From: Marinoscillum luteum
Lineage (GTDB): Bacteria; Bacteroidota; Bacteroidia; Cytophagales; Cyclobacteriaceae
Length of the DNA: 64,000 bases
Assembly (NCBI RefSeq): GCF_044005705.1
Contig: NZ_JBIPKE010000009.1
Span: forward strand, 1 to 64,000
Direction: 5' to 3'
The notes beneath the pieces are model-generated. The model had not been told where the DNA came from and ran no database searches. It was given only the letters and a program-made list of their open reading frames with translations. Of the stretch, positions 1-8,600 are shown piece after piece (the first letter of the stretch is position 1; the number at the start of each line of letters is the position of its first letter). The position numbers and the translations under genes were made by a program.

Positions 1-3000
1 CCTGTAGTTGGGGATACCATCATTGTCATCATCTCCGCTGGGGTCAATGGCTTCACCATTGGACTCCTGAGCATCGGTGATGCCATCATTGTCAGAGTCT
101 GCATCATTTTTATCAGCGATGGCATCCCCATCGAAATCACCTCTGAAGAGATAATCGGGGATGGTTACACCACCTTCGGTGAAGTCATCAGACCAGTCTC
201 CATTGCCATTGACATCTTCTCCAGCTGTGGGCGATCCGTCATTGTCGTCATCATCATCCTGCCAGTCGCTTTCGTCTGATCCATCGGTGTTTTGCAGGGG
301 AGTATTGTAGTTTTCGAAGAGATCGAGCAATCCATCCCCATCAGAGTCGTCGGAGAGGGTGCCGGAGCAGGAGGATGTAAGGATGAGGGAGAAGTTATCA
401 AAGGTTAGTGTGCCCGATGCCCCGGATTTATAGGTCCATAGCTCTATGAAAGCAGTTCCAGCCGGAGCAGTAGCATTAACCGTATAAAGGGTGTAGGTTG
501 TTGCCAACACCTGAGCTTGAGGTTCGCTGAGTCGGGTACTGAGGTCTTCATCCCAGAAGGTAATGCCTATGCCGGTATAGCCAGGGCTTCCGGCTATTTT
601 GGCGTAACCAGTAAACTGAAAAGCCTGACCTGGTTCTGCAGGGATGTACTCAGAGACATATGTGCCTCCCTCTGATGGTCCCACAAGAATGGCAGAGCTG
701 CCAGATTGCGCATCAGAGGTCACAAAGACTTCCCCTGAGAACCCGGAAAGTCCATTCAGTCCATTTTCAAAATCTGCATTTTCGGATCTGAGCAGACCAG
801 GTGTTGAATAACCAGCACATGCATCAGTGTCATCGATAGATCCATCGGCATTGGTGTCCAAATCAGAGATTCCATTTTTGTCGGAGTCCCACCCTTCAAT
901 CAGGTCCACTACGCCATCGTCATCAGCATCTGTGTCTATATAGTCAGGGAGCCCATCTCCATCAGTATCTATCGGGGTGAGTATTGTGCCGCCTATATTG
1001 GGATCATAAACATCTACCAGTCCATTGGAGTTGGTGTCATTGTTTTCAAAACCGATAAAAATTGAACTCTGCTGTGCTTCGATGTAATCTCGGATGCCAT
1101 CATTGTCAGAGTCAATGTCCAGATAGTCTTTGTACCCATCACCGTCAGAATCCGGAAGTGGGAGCGCCACGATCTGCTGTTGATCATTGAGTCCATTGCC
1201 ATCGGTATCTGTAAAGTCGGCAATCTGGCCTGTGGCTGTATTGGCTGTACCTCCAGCTTCGTAAGTATCTACGATGCCATCGTTGTCCGAATCAAGATCC
1301 CGGAAATCAGCCAGACCATCTCCATCTGTATCAGGATTTGGGAGTGGGGTGGAGTCAAGGGTGTCGTCTACTCCATTCGGTGCAGCTACATAGTTAGGAG
1401 TGAATGATTGACATTCGGGAGATACAATGGTATAGTTCTGATCATTTCTACCTGTGACAGTGATCGCGGTGGTACCGTCCTGGTTCAATCCCTGAGTCAT
1501 ACCTCCGCCACCATCGGGGTTGAGGTTGGTAGTGACTACCCTGATTTCGTTGGTGCCTTCATGGAGCTGAAGTTGACCGGTAAAGGTTCCATTCTGGCCG
1601 TAAAAGGGCACATTTTGCAGATAAATGATAAATATCCTATTGGGAGCGGTTCCGTTGGTTCCGTATGTAATGGTGCCCCCCGAGTTTGGGGTCATGTCGA
1701 CATGATGAAAGGCAATGGTGTTTGGGTATGTACCAGATGGATATGGATCGGGCCTCCAATCGGTACCCGGATCAATGTTATTAAAGCTTACCCAGCCATT
1801 ACTATTGAGGTATAAGCTACTGTTGGCGGCAAATGAGGTGCCATAAAACTCAAAGGCAAAGGGCAATGTGATTTGTCTGGTTTGATCATCTGCCCATCCG
1901 GTGAGGGTGGTAGGGGTGGTGATGGTAGTCACTGTGGAGCTACAACCTGTGGATATGGAGTATCCATTGAAAGTGAGGCCTCCACTCACATCGGTGAATC
2001 CATCCAGTTTCCCATCATTATCACTATCGGTGCCTCCAGCCTCTACCAGATCAGTAATGCCGTCGTTGTCTGAGTCTAAATCAAGCGAATTGGGAACACC
2101 ATCTAAATCGTAATCAAAGTTGTCATTGATGCCATCACCGTTGATGTCTGCCCAGTTGTCAGATGCATCTACATCTCCGTCTCCATCCACATCCGGATCG
2201 AGGTAGTCAGGCACTCCGTCTCCATCTGTGTCAGCATCATGATCCCCCTCATCTGTATCAGGGACTCCATCATTGTCGCTGTCTTCATCCTGGGCATCGG
2301 CCACTCCATCTCCATCAGCGTCACAGCTGTAGGTGAAAGAGATGTTTTGAGTATTGATCTGATAATACCCAAAAGACCAGGTATTGATCAGGTCATCATC
2401 ACCACTTGTCCAGGTATGCAATGAGGTATTCGTTCCGTCCAGTTCCACCTCGGGGTTTACTCCAGTGAAAATGTCACTATCATCCCAATAAATAAGGTTA
2501 AAACTGGTATTTGGTCTGATATCCAGCATGTTCATTCCCTGGTCATTCTCTTCCACGTCCCAAAGAGGAACATGAATAGGGCCGGAGGTAAATCTTCCTG
2601 AAATGGTCAGATTTGTTCCTGAGGGTACAGCAGCACCAAAGCCATTGAGTCCGTCCCAGCGAATCACGTGCTCTCCTTCGGTGGTTATCTCAGCTTCAAT
2701 GATCACGTCTTCTGTGCCATCCTGATATCCGTTGGTGCCATCCAGATCTACGAGAACCGCTATTTGCCCAACCTGATTGCTTTCAAAGAAGATCGCAGCA
2801 GCACCTCCACCTGTACTCGCATTACAGTAGACATTGGCATCCGTAATGGAGATCGTCGGTAATACGGTCGTAGGGTAAAGGTCAACGTCCGGGTTGTTAA
2901 TGAAGAGGTCATATTCTATTTCTGCAATTTCATTGGTTACACTCATGCGGTAATCCTGAAAGTCGGTGATTCCATCTCCATTGGTATCTCCATCGGTACC

Positions 3001-3891
3001 GTCTGTTCCCTGAGAGTTGGCATAAACCACCAATGAAAATGGATTAAGGCCGCCAAGCTGTACTTCTTTGATGTAATTGCCGGCATCACCGCCATCGATG
3101 GTGGAGGGTACCCTTACATAGAAATTAACCTCATCGGCTAAGAGGTTATCAAAATCCTGAGCGGTGAGGCTCCATCTCGTACAATGCATCCGGCCTGGTT
3201 TCTCTTCGTTGCCGTCATATACGGAGAAATCCCAAAGGTCATACCAGCTTCTTTCGTCTATGTCGGTGGTTCCTCCATCGTCCTGAATAAAGGCAATGTA
3301 GAAATCCTGATCCCCTTCCGGATCGTTGTTGGTGTATTCTATTGGGGTGTACCCACCTGCATTGTAAGTATTGGAATTGTGGGTGAACTGTGGGCCTAAC
3401 AATGAGGAAGCTACTGTGGTAATGACCCCAGGCTGACCAGCATCTAACCAGGCACCATGGTTAGGACTGTTGTCGTTGGTGAGTGTATTGCTGTTAACAA
3501 CATTGCCATCGCTATCATACACCACGATGGTCAAATATTCATGATTATTGTGCTCAGTGGCCGAGTTGGAGTAAGAATTACCCCCCGAGTACCTTACAGG
3601 GATTCGTCTGATTCCATATCGCAGTGTTTCGCCGGCTTTCAGGCGAATGTAGAGTCGCTCATTGGCAGGAGCGGAAGGGTCGAGAAAATTGTCGGTAGCT
3701 CCTCCAAATCCATCATGCTCCAGCCATGCAAACTGATTGTTGGCTGATCCAGGTGCCACCAATGAGGTGGTATCTCCATAATTTGGGGCGAGGGTTCTTG
3801 AGCCTTCACCAAAAGCGATATTTGCACTTCCAACAAGCAGAAGTACAAGCCAGATATTCGAGCGGTAAAGTGAATGTTTTTTTCTGGTCAT
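1..3891 (-). CDS. Giant secreted thrombospondin type 3 repeat protein (3' end beyond the left edge)
   Basis: One frame is open from an ATG at 3891 down to base 1 (1297 codons) with no stop, so the C terminus lies outside the window. The N terminus (MTRKKHSLYRSNIWLVLLLVG...) is a signal peptide. Roughly residues 25-520 are beta-rich extracellular sequence. Around 520-650, 850-1000 and 1185-1297 are calcium-binding thrombospondin type 3 repeats (DxDxDGxxD pattern, e.g. DADGDGVADAQDEDSDNDG). Residues ~660-825 (FEFYGTSFAANSSLYLNSNG) resemble nidogen-like beta domains, and ~1000-1170 look like a carbohydrate-binding-type jelly roll. Such Bacteroidota proteins usually end in a type IX secretion sorting domain, which cannot be seen here. 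Likely an adhesin or surface/matrix protein; the ligand is unknown. It stands alone with ~650 bp of gene-poor DNA upstream. Confidence 0.88.
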   Translation of the reverse strand, partial: MTRKKHSLYRSNIWLVLLLVGSANIAFGEGSRTLAPNYGDTTSLVAPGSANNQFAWLEHDGFGGATDNFLDPSAPANERLYIRLKAGETLRYGIRRIPVRYSGGNSYSNSATEHNNHEYLTIVVYDSDGNVVNSNTLTNDNSPNHGAWLDAGQPGVITTVASSLLGPQFTHNSNTYNAGGYTPIEYTNNDPEGDQDFYIAFIQDDGGTTDIDERSWYDLWDFSVYDGNEEKPGRMHCTRWSLTAQDFDNLLADEVNFYVRVPSTIDGGDAGNYIKEVQLGGLNPFSLVVYANSQGTDGTDGDTNGDGITDFQDYRMSVTNEIAEIEYDLFINNPDVDLYPTTVLPTISITDANVYCNASTGGGAAAIFFESNQVGQIAVLVDLDGTNGYQDGTEDVIIEAEITTEGEHVIRWDGLNGFGAAVPSGTNLTISGRFTSGPIHVPLWDVEENDQGMNMLDIRPNTSFNLIYWDDSDIFTGVNPEVELDGTNTSLHTWTSGDDDLINTWSFGYYQINTQNISFTYSCDADGDGVADAQDEDSDNDGVPDTDEGDHDADTDGDGVPDYLDPDVDGDGDVDASDNWADINGDGINDNFDYDLDGVPNSLDLDSDNDGITDLVEAGGTDSDNDGKLDGFTDVSGGLTFNGYSISTGCSSTVTTITTPTTLTGWADDQTRQITLPFAFEFYGTSFAANSSLYLNSNGWVSFNNIDPGTDWRPDPYPSGTYPNTIAFHHVDMTPNSGGTITYGTNGTAPNRIFIIYLQNVPFYGQNGTFTGQLQLHEGTNEIRVVTTNLNPDGGGGMTQGLNQDGTTAITVTGRNDQNYTIVSPECQSFTPNYVAAPNGVDDTLDSTPLPNPDTDGDGLADFRDLDSDNDGIVDTYEAGGTANTATGQIADFTDTDGNGLNDQQQIVALPLPDSDGDGYKDYLDIDSDNDGIRDYIEAQQSSIFIGFENNDTNSNGLVDVYDPNIGGTILTPIDTDGDGLPDYIDTDADDDGVVDLIEGWDSDKNGISDLDTNADGSIDDTDACAGYSTPGLLRSENADFENGLNGLSGFSGEVFVTSDAQSGSSAILVGPSEGGTYVSEYIPAEPGQAFQFTGYAKIAGSPGYTGIGITFWDEDLSTRLSEPQAQVLATTYTLYTVNATAPAGTAFIELWTYKSGASGTLTFDNFSLILTSSCSGTLSDDSDGDGLLDLFENYNTPLQNTDGSDESDWQDDDDDNDGSPTAGEDVNGNGDWSDDFTEGGVTIPDYLFRGDFDGDAIADKNDADSDNDGITDAQESNGEAIDPSGDDDNDGIPNYR

Positions 3892-4541
3892 ATTAAACGA
3901 AAGCATGAAATGTGAATTTGAGCTGTATGGTATGAATTCCCTATTTTTTTTAGATCAAACAGCGAATAGTATCGTTGAGTCTAACTTATTGATTATGAGT
4001 TTTTTTAAGCACATCATGTGTGTATTATCTAAATCAGTAGCTGTTCTTGATAAATTCCCTACAACGATATGATGAGATTTGACAGATGCTGTATTTATGT
4101 ACTCCGATGACCACCAAAGTGTATCGAAAGAGGTACTTCTTATATTAAGTGGTTTTGATTGGACGGGAAGTGCAAATCTTCTGATTTTAAAGGTCTCTTC
4201 GAGGAAAGATTTATCTCTCACATGAGGCACATATTCATTGCCAGATGTTGGGTTGACAATGGAGTAATGACGAATACCTGTGATCGATTGGAATATCTGT
4301 TCATCTGTAGAGCTAAAATTGACCTTTACAGAGGTCAAAAGCTTAGGCTTGAATAAGTTTATCACTTCAATTGTATTATAGGCGGTACAATACTGAATTT
4401 GCCAACAGGAACGTACAAGAAAACCTGTACTAGTACTTGTTTTTAAATTCCTTCTAGAGTGAGTAACTAAATTTTCCAGTAAACCTGTAGCTGAACCGCT
4501 AATTTAAGCTTATTTATTAGAGGTACGAAACAGATAAACGA
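3892..4541. other. Gene-poor 650-bp interval with one doubtful open frame
   Basis: This AT-rich spacer holds the promoter of the large surface protein and the 3' flank of the sirtuin gene. On the minus strand a frame is open from 4503 to a stop at 3955-3957, but it has no ATG. The longest start-bounded version begins at a GTG at 4365 and would encode 136 residues with no domain I recognise. No convincing ribosome site precedes it (a TATAAT-like string sits almost on the start). It may be non-coding, or the remnant of a decayed gene. No RNA gene or terminator was recognised. Confidence 0.4.
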
Positions 4542-5243
4542 TTAGATTTTTCTAAGATTATTGCTTCTGATTATATCACAAACAATGGCTAATCCTTCAG
4601 TGGCTGATTTGGGAAAATAGTGGAGGTTAGGAATATGGTCCAGTACTGGCAGGTTGGGGTCGATGATGTACTTGGGGATGTGGTTGTCTACAAAGCTGAG
4701 TAAACCGGCAGCAGGATATACCACCAGGGAGGTTCCGACCACTATGAAAAAGTCTGCTTCCTGTGTGTGCTTGATGGCCAGATCCATCATGGGTACGGCT
4801 TCACCGAACCAAACGATATGTGGTCGGAGCTGAGAGCCTTTTTCGCAGAGATCGCCGGGGTTAAGTTCCCACCCGTCCAGCTCATAAATGAGTGATTCGT
4901 CTATCGTACTCCTTACTTTTGAGAGTTCTCCATGTAGGTGGATGACATGGGAACTACCCGCTCTTTCGTGCAGATTATCGACATTTTGGGTAATAATGGT
5001 GACATGAAAATCCTGTTCCAGTTGCGCGAGTACGGTATGTCCTATGTTAGGCTTTGCGAATAACGCTTGTTTTCGCCTTTGATTGTAAAAGTCAAGAACG
5101 AGTTCAGGGTTTCTCCTCCAACCCTCAGGGGTGGCTACATCCTCAATGTTGTGACCTTCCCATAATCCTCCTGAATCACGAAAAGTGCTGATGCCGCTTT
5201 CTGCACTGATGCCTGCACCGGATAGAACAACGATTTTTTTCAT
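4542..5243 (-). CDS. cobB: Sir2-family NAD-dependent protein deacylase (CobB/SIRT5-like, class III)
   Basis: Sirtuin of 233 residues that removes acyl groups from lysines using NAD. Visible motifs: GAGISAESGI and FRDSGGLW (NAD binding, residues 9-28), TQNVDNLHERAG (85-96), and the catalytic histidine H104 in IHLHGE. Y53 and R56 (FYNQRR) match the Tyr/Arg pair that makes CobB and SIRT5 accept succinyl and malonyl groups. The usual four zinc cysteines are absent: the segment after HGE has a single Cys (GDLCEKG). I chose the ATG at 5243 because GGAAG lies just upstream; a start 10 codons earlier (5273) is possible but less conserved-looking. Transcribed alone, divergent from the LolA-like operon. 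Confidence 0.9.
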   Translation of the reverse strand: MKKIVVLSGAGISAESGISTFRDSGGLWEGHNIEDVATPEGWRRNPELVLDFYNQRRKQALFAKPNIGHTVLAQLEQDFHVTIITQNVDNLHERAGSSHVIHLHGELSKVRSTIDESLIYELDGWELNPGDLCEKGSQLRPHIVWFGEAVPMMDLAIKHTQEADFFIVVGTSLVVYPAAGLLSFVDNHIPKYIIDPNLPVLDHIPNLHYFPKSATEGLAIVCDIIRSNNLRKI

Positions 5244-5343
5244 GATGACTTCCGTGTTTGTTATGAGCCTCAAATTAGATCATTGTTTCAAAAAATAAAT
5301 CCTTGATCTTTGGTAATTTGGCACCTCCTGAAATTTAGCACCT

Positions 5344-6027
5344 ATGAATATTATCCTTTCATTTTTGATTTCATTTACGACTTGCGTCCAATTAGATTTT
5401 GATTGGGTTAGTTTTAGCATGGTAAAGCGGTCTACTACACATGGGATGGTTTCCAGAATAGATGCCCGTGTGTTCTATAAGCCCTCTGGCAAGATGGTGA
5501 CCCATTTCATTAGCCCCATTGATATGTATGTTTTAAATAATTCATTGGGCAATGTTGAGATATTTAACACGAAAGAGAATACAGTTGTCAAGTCTTTGGA
5601 TAACCGAATGGGAAGCCGGAATACTACTTTTTACTATTTCTTGTTTGGTAGCAGTGAAGATTTGGGTTTGAGCGAAGCGGGTTTTTCCCTCCGCGAGTCG
5701 AGAATAGAGGACATGATGCTGGTAACAGAATATACCCCACCTGCGGCTATGGGAGGTTTGGAGAAAGTAGAGCTTGTGAGTAATGGTGATCATCCAGTTT
5801 TCATGGGGTACCTGGACAAGGATGGGAAATACCTAAAGAAGACTTACTATTATGATTATCGGATGGTTCGTGGTGTTGACTTTCCTATGTCTATTACAGA
5901 GATAGACTTTCAGAAAAACGACTCTACCATTACAAAGACTACTTTCTCTGATTTCAGATTTAATGTACCGGAAGATCAGGAGTTTGCTGATTTCAAAACA
6001 CCTAATACTGCAACTTTACTGGAATGA
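5344..6027 (+). CDS. LolA-like outer-membrane lipoprotein carrier family protein
   Basis: 227-residue exported protein with a short hydrophobic N terminus (MNIILSFLISFTTCVQLDF). The core, with phrases such as ARVFYKPSGKMVTHFISP followed by LGNVEIFNTKENTV, has the alternating beta-strand pattern of LolA/LolB-like half-barrels that carry lipids or lipoproteins across the periplasm. Assignment is by pattern only, as no catalytic motif exists in this family. It is the first gene of a four-gene run in which each start overlaps the preceding stop (ATGA with the YidD-like gene), so a shared envelope role is likely. It could also be an unrelated DUF with a similar fold. Confidence 0.55.
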   Translation: MNIILSFLISFTTCVQLDFDWVSFSMVKRSTTHGMVSRIDARVFYKPSGKMVTHFISPIDMYVLNNSLGNVEIFNTKENTVVKSLDNRMGSRNTTFYYFLFGSSEDLGLSEAGFSLRESRIEDMMLVTEYTPPAAMGGLEKVELVSNGDHPVFMGYLDKDGKYLKKTYYYDYRMVRGVDFPMSITEIDFQKNDSTITKTTFSDFRFNVPEDQEFADFKTPNTATLLE

Positions 6028-6395
6028 AGGCTTTAGTAATCGCAGGGGCTTTAATAATGATGTGTCATTTGCTTCACGGGCAAGATGAACAACGAGATTT
6101 TGAGCTTGTATTGGAGAAATTGAGTATAAGAGAGGCTCCGGCTCATCAATGCAGTTTTTTCTTATTTCATTTCTATCAGAAACACTTATCAAATCAGATC
6201 CTAAATGATTGTATTTATGATCAATCTTGTTCGGAGTTTAGCAAATTGTCTTTTGCGGGTTATGGATTGTTCAAAGGACTGTTTCTGACGGCCGACAGAC
6301 TGACCAGGTGCAACAGAGCGACCTTTGCTGAAACTTCTCCAGCCTTAATCGATTTACAGGGCAAGGTAATAGATCATTGGGATGACTATAAGTAA
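6024..6395 (+). CDS. YidD-family protein with its own signal peptide
   Basis: 123 residues. The middle part (FLFHFYQKHLSNQ ... QSCSEFSKLSFAGYGLFKG ... ADRLTRCNR) matches the YidD family, small proteins that assist YidC in membrane-protein insertion: FYQ, the CSEF cysteine block, G-L-x-KG and the terminal RCN are in the expected order. Ordinary YidD is ~70-85 residues and cytoplasmic/amphipathic. This copy has a ~20-residue hydrophobic leader (MKALVIAGALIMMCHLLHG) and ~25 extra residues after RCN, so it is a divergent, probably exported paralogue and may not work with YidC. Its start overlaps the LolA-like stop by four bases, and its end overlaps the next start. Confidence 0.75.
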   Translation: MKALVIAGALIMMCHLLHGQDEQRDFELVLEKLSIREAPAHQCSFFLFHFYQKHLSNQILNDCIYDQSCSEFSKLSFAGYGLFKGLFLTADRLTRCNRATFAETSPALIDLQGKVIDHWDDYK

Positions 6396-7245
6396 GAGAA
6401 GTTTTCTTATTCACATAAGCTTATTAGGTTCTCTTTGGTCATTTGGTCAGGGGTTTTCAAACAACGATTATCAATTCTTGTTGCATCTCGAATCCATTTC
6501 GGCTTACGATGAAGGTGTCTTTTGGCTGGGGCAAAAAGAGCTGGTTTTAGGAAGAACAGATACGACTGCTTTTCACCTGGGGATGTTTGAATACTTCCGG
6601 AAAAACAGGGCGAGCTCGATACGTTTTTTTGAGGATGTCACTCGCTCAAATCTCAATTTCTGGAATACTTCCAGGTTTTATTCAGGATTACAGTATGCCT
6701 ACCTTGGTGATTACGGCAAAGCGAATCAGGTTTTGATGCAGACCGATAGTTTGTCCGAGCTACATGCTGAGCTTCGGAAGCTGAGTTTGGCGGGATTGTC
6801 TTTGCTCGATCATAATTTTGAGCGCTTTGAGTCCTTTCAAACTTCCTTTGATCCCAATTATTATCAGCTTGTTGACCATCAGCAGGCCCTATTGGACACT
6901 TACCATGTGATGCGGGATCGAAAAGCCAAATCTCCTGTGATCGCCGGTGTGCTATCGGCCATCATCCCAGGTGGAGGGAAGTTTTATTTGGGCAAAATAG
7001 GGCAGGGTACCATGAGCCTGATGACGAGTACTATTTTTGCCTTGCAAGCTTATGAAGGGTATCGCAAAGACGGCCCTAAAAGTGCCTCCTTTATTGTTTT
7101 TGGAAGCATCTTCTCCGTTTTTTATGTAGCCAATATTTGGGGGAGTGTGGTTGCCGTTAAGGTGGAAAATGTGAATTTTAACAAAACGAATCATGATGCG
7201 ATATTGCTTCATATGCATATTCCTATACGGTTACTTTGTAAGTAG
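6382..7245 (+). CDS. Helical-repeat protein with C-terminal membrane segments (TM2-like), paralogue 1
   Basis: 287 residues. A signal peptide (MTISKRSFLIHISLLGSLWSFGQ) is followed by ~170 residues of helical repeats (TPR-like, e.g. GMFEYFRKNRASSIRFFEDV) and then a membrane part beginning SPVIAGVLSAIIPGGGKFYLGK with two or three hydrophobic helices. The P-G-x-G-x-x-Y-x-G phrase is typical of TM2/DUF5683-type proteins. The next gene has the same architecture, so the two are paralogues. The start lies 14 bases inside the YidD-like gene, and the stop is ~50 bases past the next start, an unusually long overlap. Function unknown; genetic context says cell envelope. Confidence 0.7.
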   Translation: MTISKRSFLIHISLLGSLWSFGQGFSNNDYQFLLHLESISAYDEGVFWLGQKELVLGRTDTTAFHLGMFEYFRKNRASSIRFFEDVTRSNLNFWNTSRFYSGLQYAYLGDYGKANQVLMQTDSLSELHAELRKLSLAGLSLLDHNFERFESFQTSFDPNYYQLVDHQQALLDTYHVMRDRKAKSPVIAGVLSAIIPGGGKFYLGKIGQGTMSLMTSTIFALQAYEGYRKDGPKSASFIVFGSIFSVFYVANIWGSVVAVKVENVNFNKTNHDAILLHMHIPIRLLCK

Positions 7246-8017
7246 TGGACAGGATGTTTTGTGGGGGACGAACGCCGTTGAGACACGGGAAGACGTACTT
7301 AAAAGCGCACTAAGCTTTGAGCGACAAGCTTTTGAGGAAAGTGACTTGTCCAGGAAGGGCTTTTTGCTGTTGCAGAAATCCTATTGTTATAAGAAGATAG
7401 GTGATTATCAATCGGCACTGGATATCCTCAACCGGGTTAAAATTCCATCAAGAGATACTTTGAACAGAGCATTGAAGTATGAGAAGATTCTGCTCAATTA
7501 TTTACTTGGTAACTATCAAAGGAGTTTTGACGAATTATTGAAATACAGATTGTCACAGGGTACATCTCAGGGGGAGGTTGATGGTGATATACTGATTTTG
7601 GAGATTTTGAATCTTATTGGCTTAAACAAGTGGGAAGAAGCTAAGGAATTGACCCTGATGAATGCTGATGATTTGGGTACAGATAGCGAGCAGGTGGAGG
7701 CTTTTTTTTCTGGCAAGCTAAAGCCTAAAAACCCTGATAAGGCCTATACCTTGTCTTTGTTTCTGCCGGGAGTGGGGCAGATGTATTCAGGTTACTTTTT
7801 GAAAGGAGTACTTTCAGGGGGTATTCAGACACTGTTAGTAGGTTTTAGTGCTTATAGCTTACATCAAGGTTATTTCTTCACCGGAGGGATGACTGGGGTA
7901 GCTTTGTTCTACACGTTTTACCTTGGCGGAGCCAGACATGCGAGAGAATTGGCTGTAGCAAAAAACAAAGAGCGAGCCAGAGAAATAAGCCTGAAATTTA
8001 TGAAAGGGGTGAAATAA
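7196..8017 (+). CDS. Helical-repeat protein with C-terminal membrane segments (TM2-like), paralogue 2
   Basis: 273 residues (274 if the adjacent ATG at 7193 is used). A signal peptide (MRYCFICIFLYGYFVSSGQ) is followed by TPR-like repeats (SYCYKKIGDYQSALDILNRV; KYEKILLNYLLGNYQRSFDELL). A membrane part then opens with LFLPGVGQMYSGYFLKG, the same P-G-x-G-x-x-Y-x-G motif as in the preceding gene. It is the last gene of the operon and ends just before a strong bidirectional terminator. No enzymatic motif is visible. The pair plus LolA-like and YidD-like genes suggests a machine acting at the inner membrane/periplasm, but this is inference from layout. Confidence 0.7.
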   Translation: MRYCFICIFLYGYFVSSGQDVLWGTNAVETREDVLKSALSFERQAFEESDLSRKGFLLLQKSYCYKKIGDYQSALDILNRVKIPSRDTLNRALKYEKILLNYLLGNYQRSFDELLKYRLSQGTSQGEVDGDILILEILNLIGLNKWEEAKELTLMNADDLGTDSEQVEAFFSGKLKPKNPDKAYTLSLFLPGVGQMYSGYFLKGVLSGGIQTLLVGFSAYSLHQGYFFTGGMTGVALFYTFYLGGARHARELAVAKNKERAREISLKFMKGVK

Positions 8018-8020
8018 AAA

Positions 8021-8042
8021 AACCCTCGTGAAGAGGGTTTTT
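8021..8042. terminator. Bidirectional intrinsic terminator between convergent genes
   Basis: Stem AACCCTC (8021-8027), loop GTGAA, stem GAGGGTT (8033-8039), with an A-run before and a T-run after. It serves the envelope operon from the left and the TM2 gene from the right. Confidence 0.85.
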
Positions 8043-8061
8043 GATATCATTTGAGACCTTA

Positions 8062-8454
8062 CTAGTTAAACATGATAAGGCCTTTCTTATTCACATAAGC
8101 GCTGATGTCTTCATTGTTGATGACCAATACGATCAAATCAACAAGAGGTAATATTCCGAAGATTCCACCGCAGGTGAAGAAATAACCCGCAATAATTCCC
8201 GGAGGTGTACCGAGGTATACCCTGTGAACACCAAGACCTCCCAAGAAGAAATCTAAAGCTACGGCAATCCACACATTTTTTTCCTCCTGAATCCCAGCTA
8301 CAGAAAAAGGATTGTCTAAAGCAACTTTTGAATCAATTGAAATGGCCTGCTCCATGATGGATTCAACTTTGGAGTCATCGATAGCGTATTTTCCGTTCGA
8401 AAGGCCCACAAAGGAATAGCCCAATGCGAAAACAATAAGTAAGAATTTTTTCAT
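8062..8454 (-). CDS. TM2 domain-containing membrane protein
   Basis: 130 residues. Signal peptide MKKFLLIVFALGYSFVGLSNG, a short exposed segment, then a TM2 domain: VALDFFLGGLGVHRVYLG followed by a second hydrophobic helix with GIFGILPLVDLIVLV. The G-x-x-G-x-H-R-x-Y-L-G signature between the helices is diagnostic for TM2. Molecular function of these proteins is unknown. It converges on the operon whose two last genes also carry a TM2-like tail, which hints at a shared process. Confidence 0.8.
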   Translation of the reverse strand: MKKFLLIVFALGYSFVGLSNGKYAIDDSKVESIMEQAISIDSKVALDNPFSVAGIQEEKNVWIAVALDFFLGGLGVHRVYLGTPPGIIAGYFFTCGGIFGILPLVDLIVLVINNEDISAYVNKKGLIMFN

Positions 8455-8600
8455 TTTAAAAAGTGATTATAGTTTAGTCAAACATAAGAAGCAATTCTGT
8501 GAAAAAGAAGAGGATGATGAGTTAAAGTTCCGTTGTCCAGAAAGTGCCTCATTCTCAATGTTTTCGTAAACTGATCTAAAATGGAAGATAGATCGAACCT

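Noticed and set aside
3955..4365. 136-residue minus-strand reading frame upstream of the large surface protein
   Set aside because: GTG start with no ribosome site, no recognisable domain, AT-rich context; kept only as an intergenic note.
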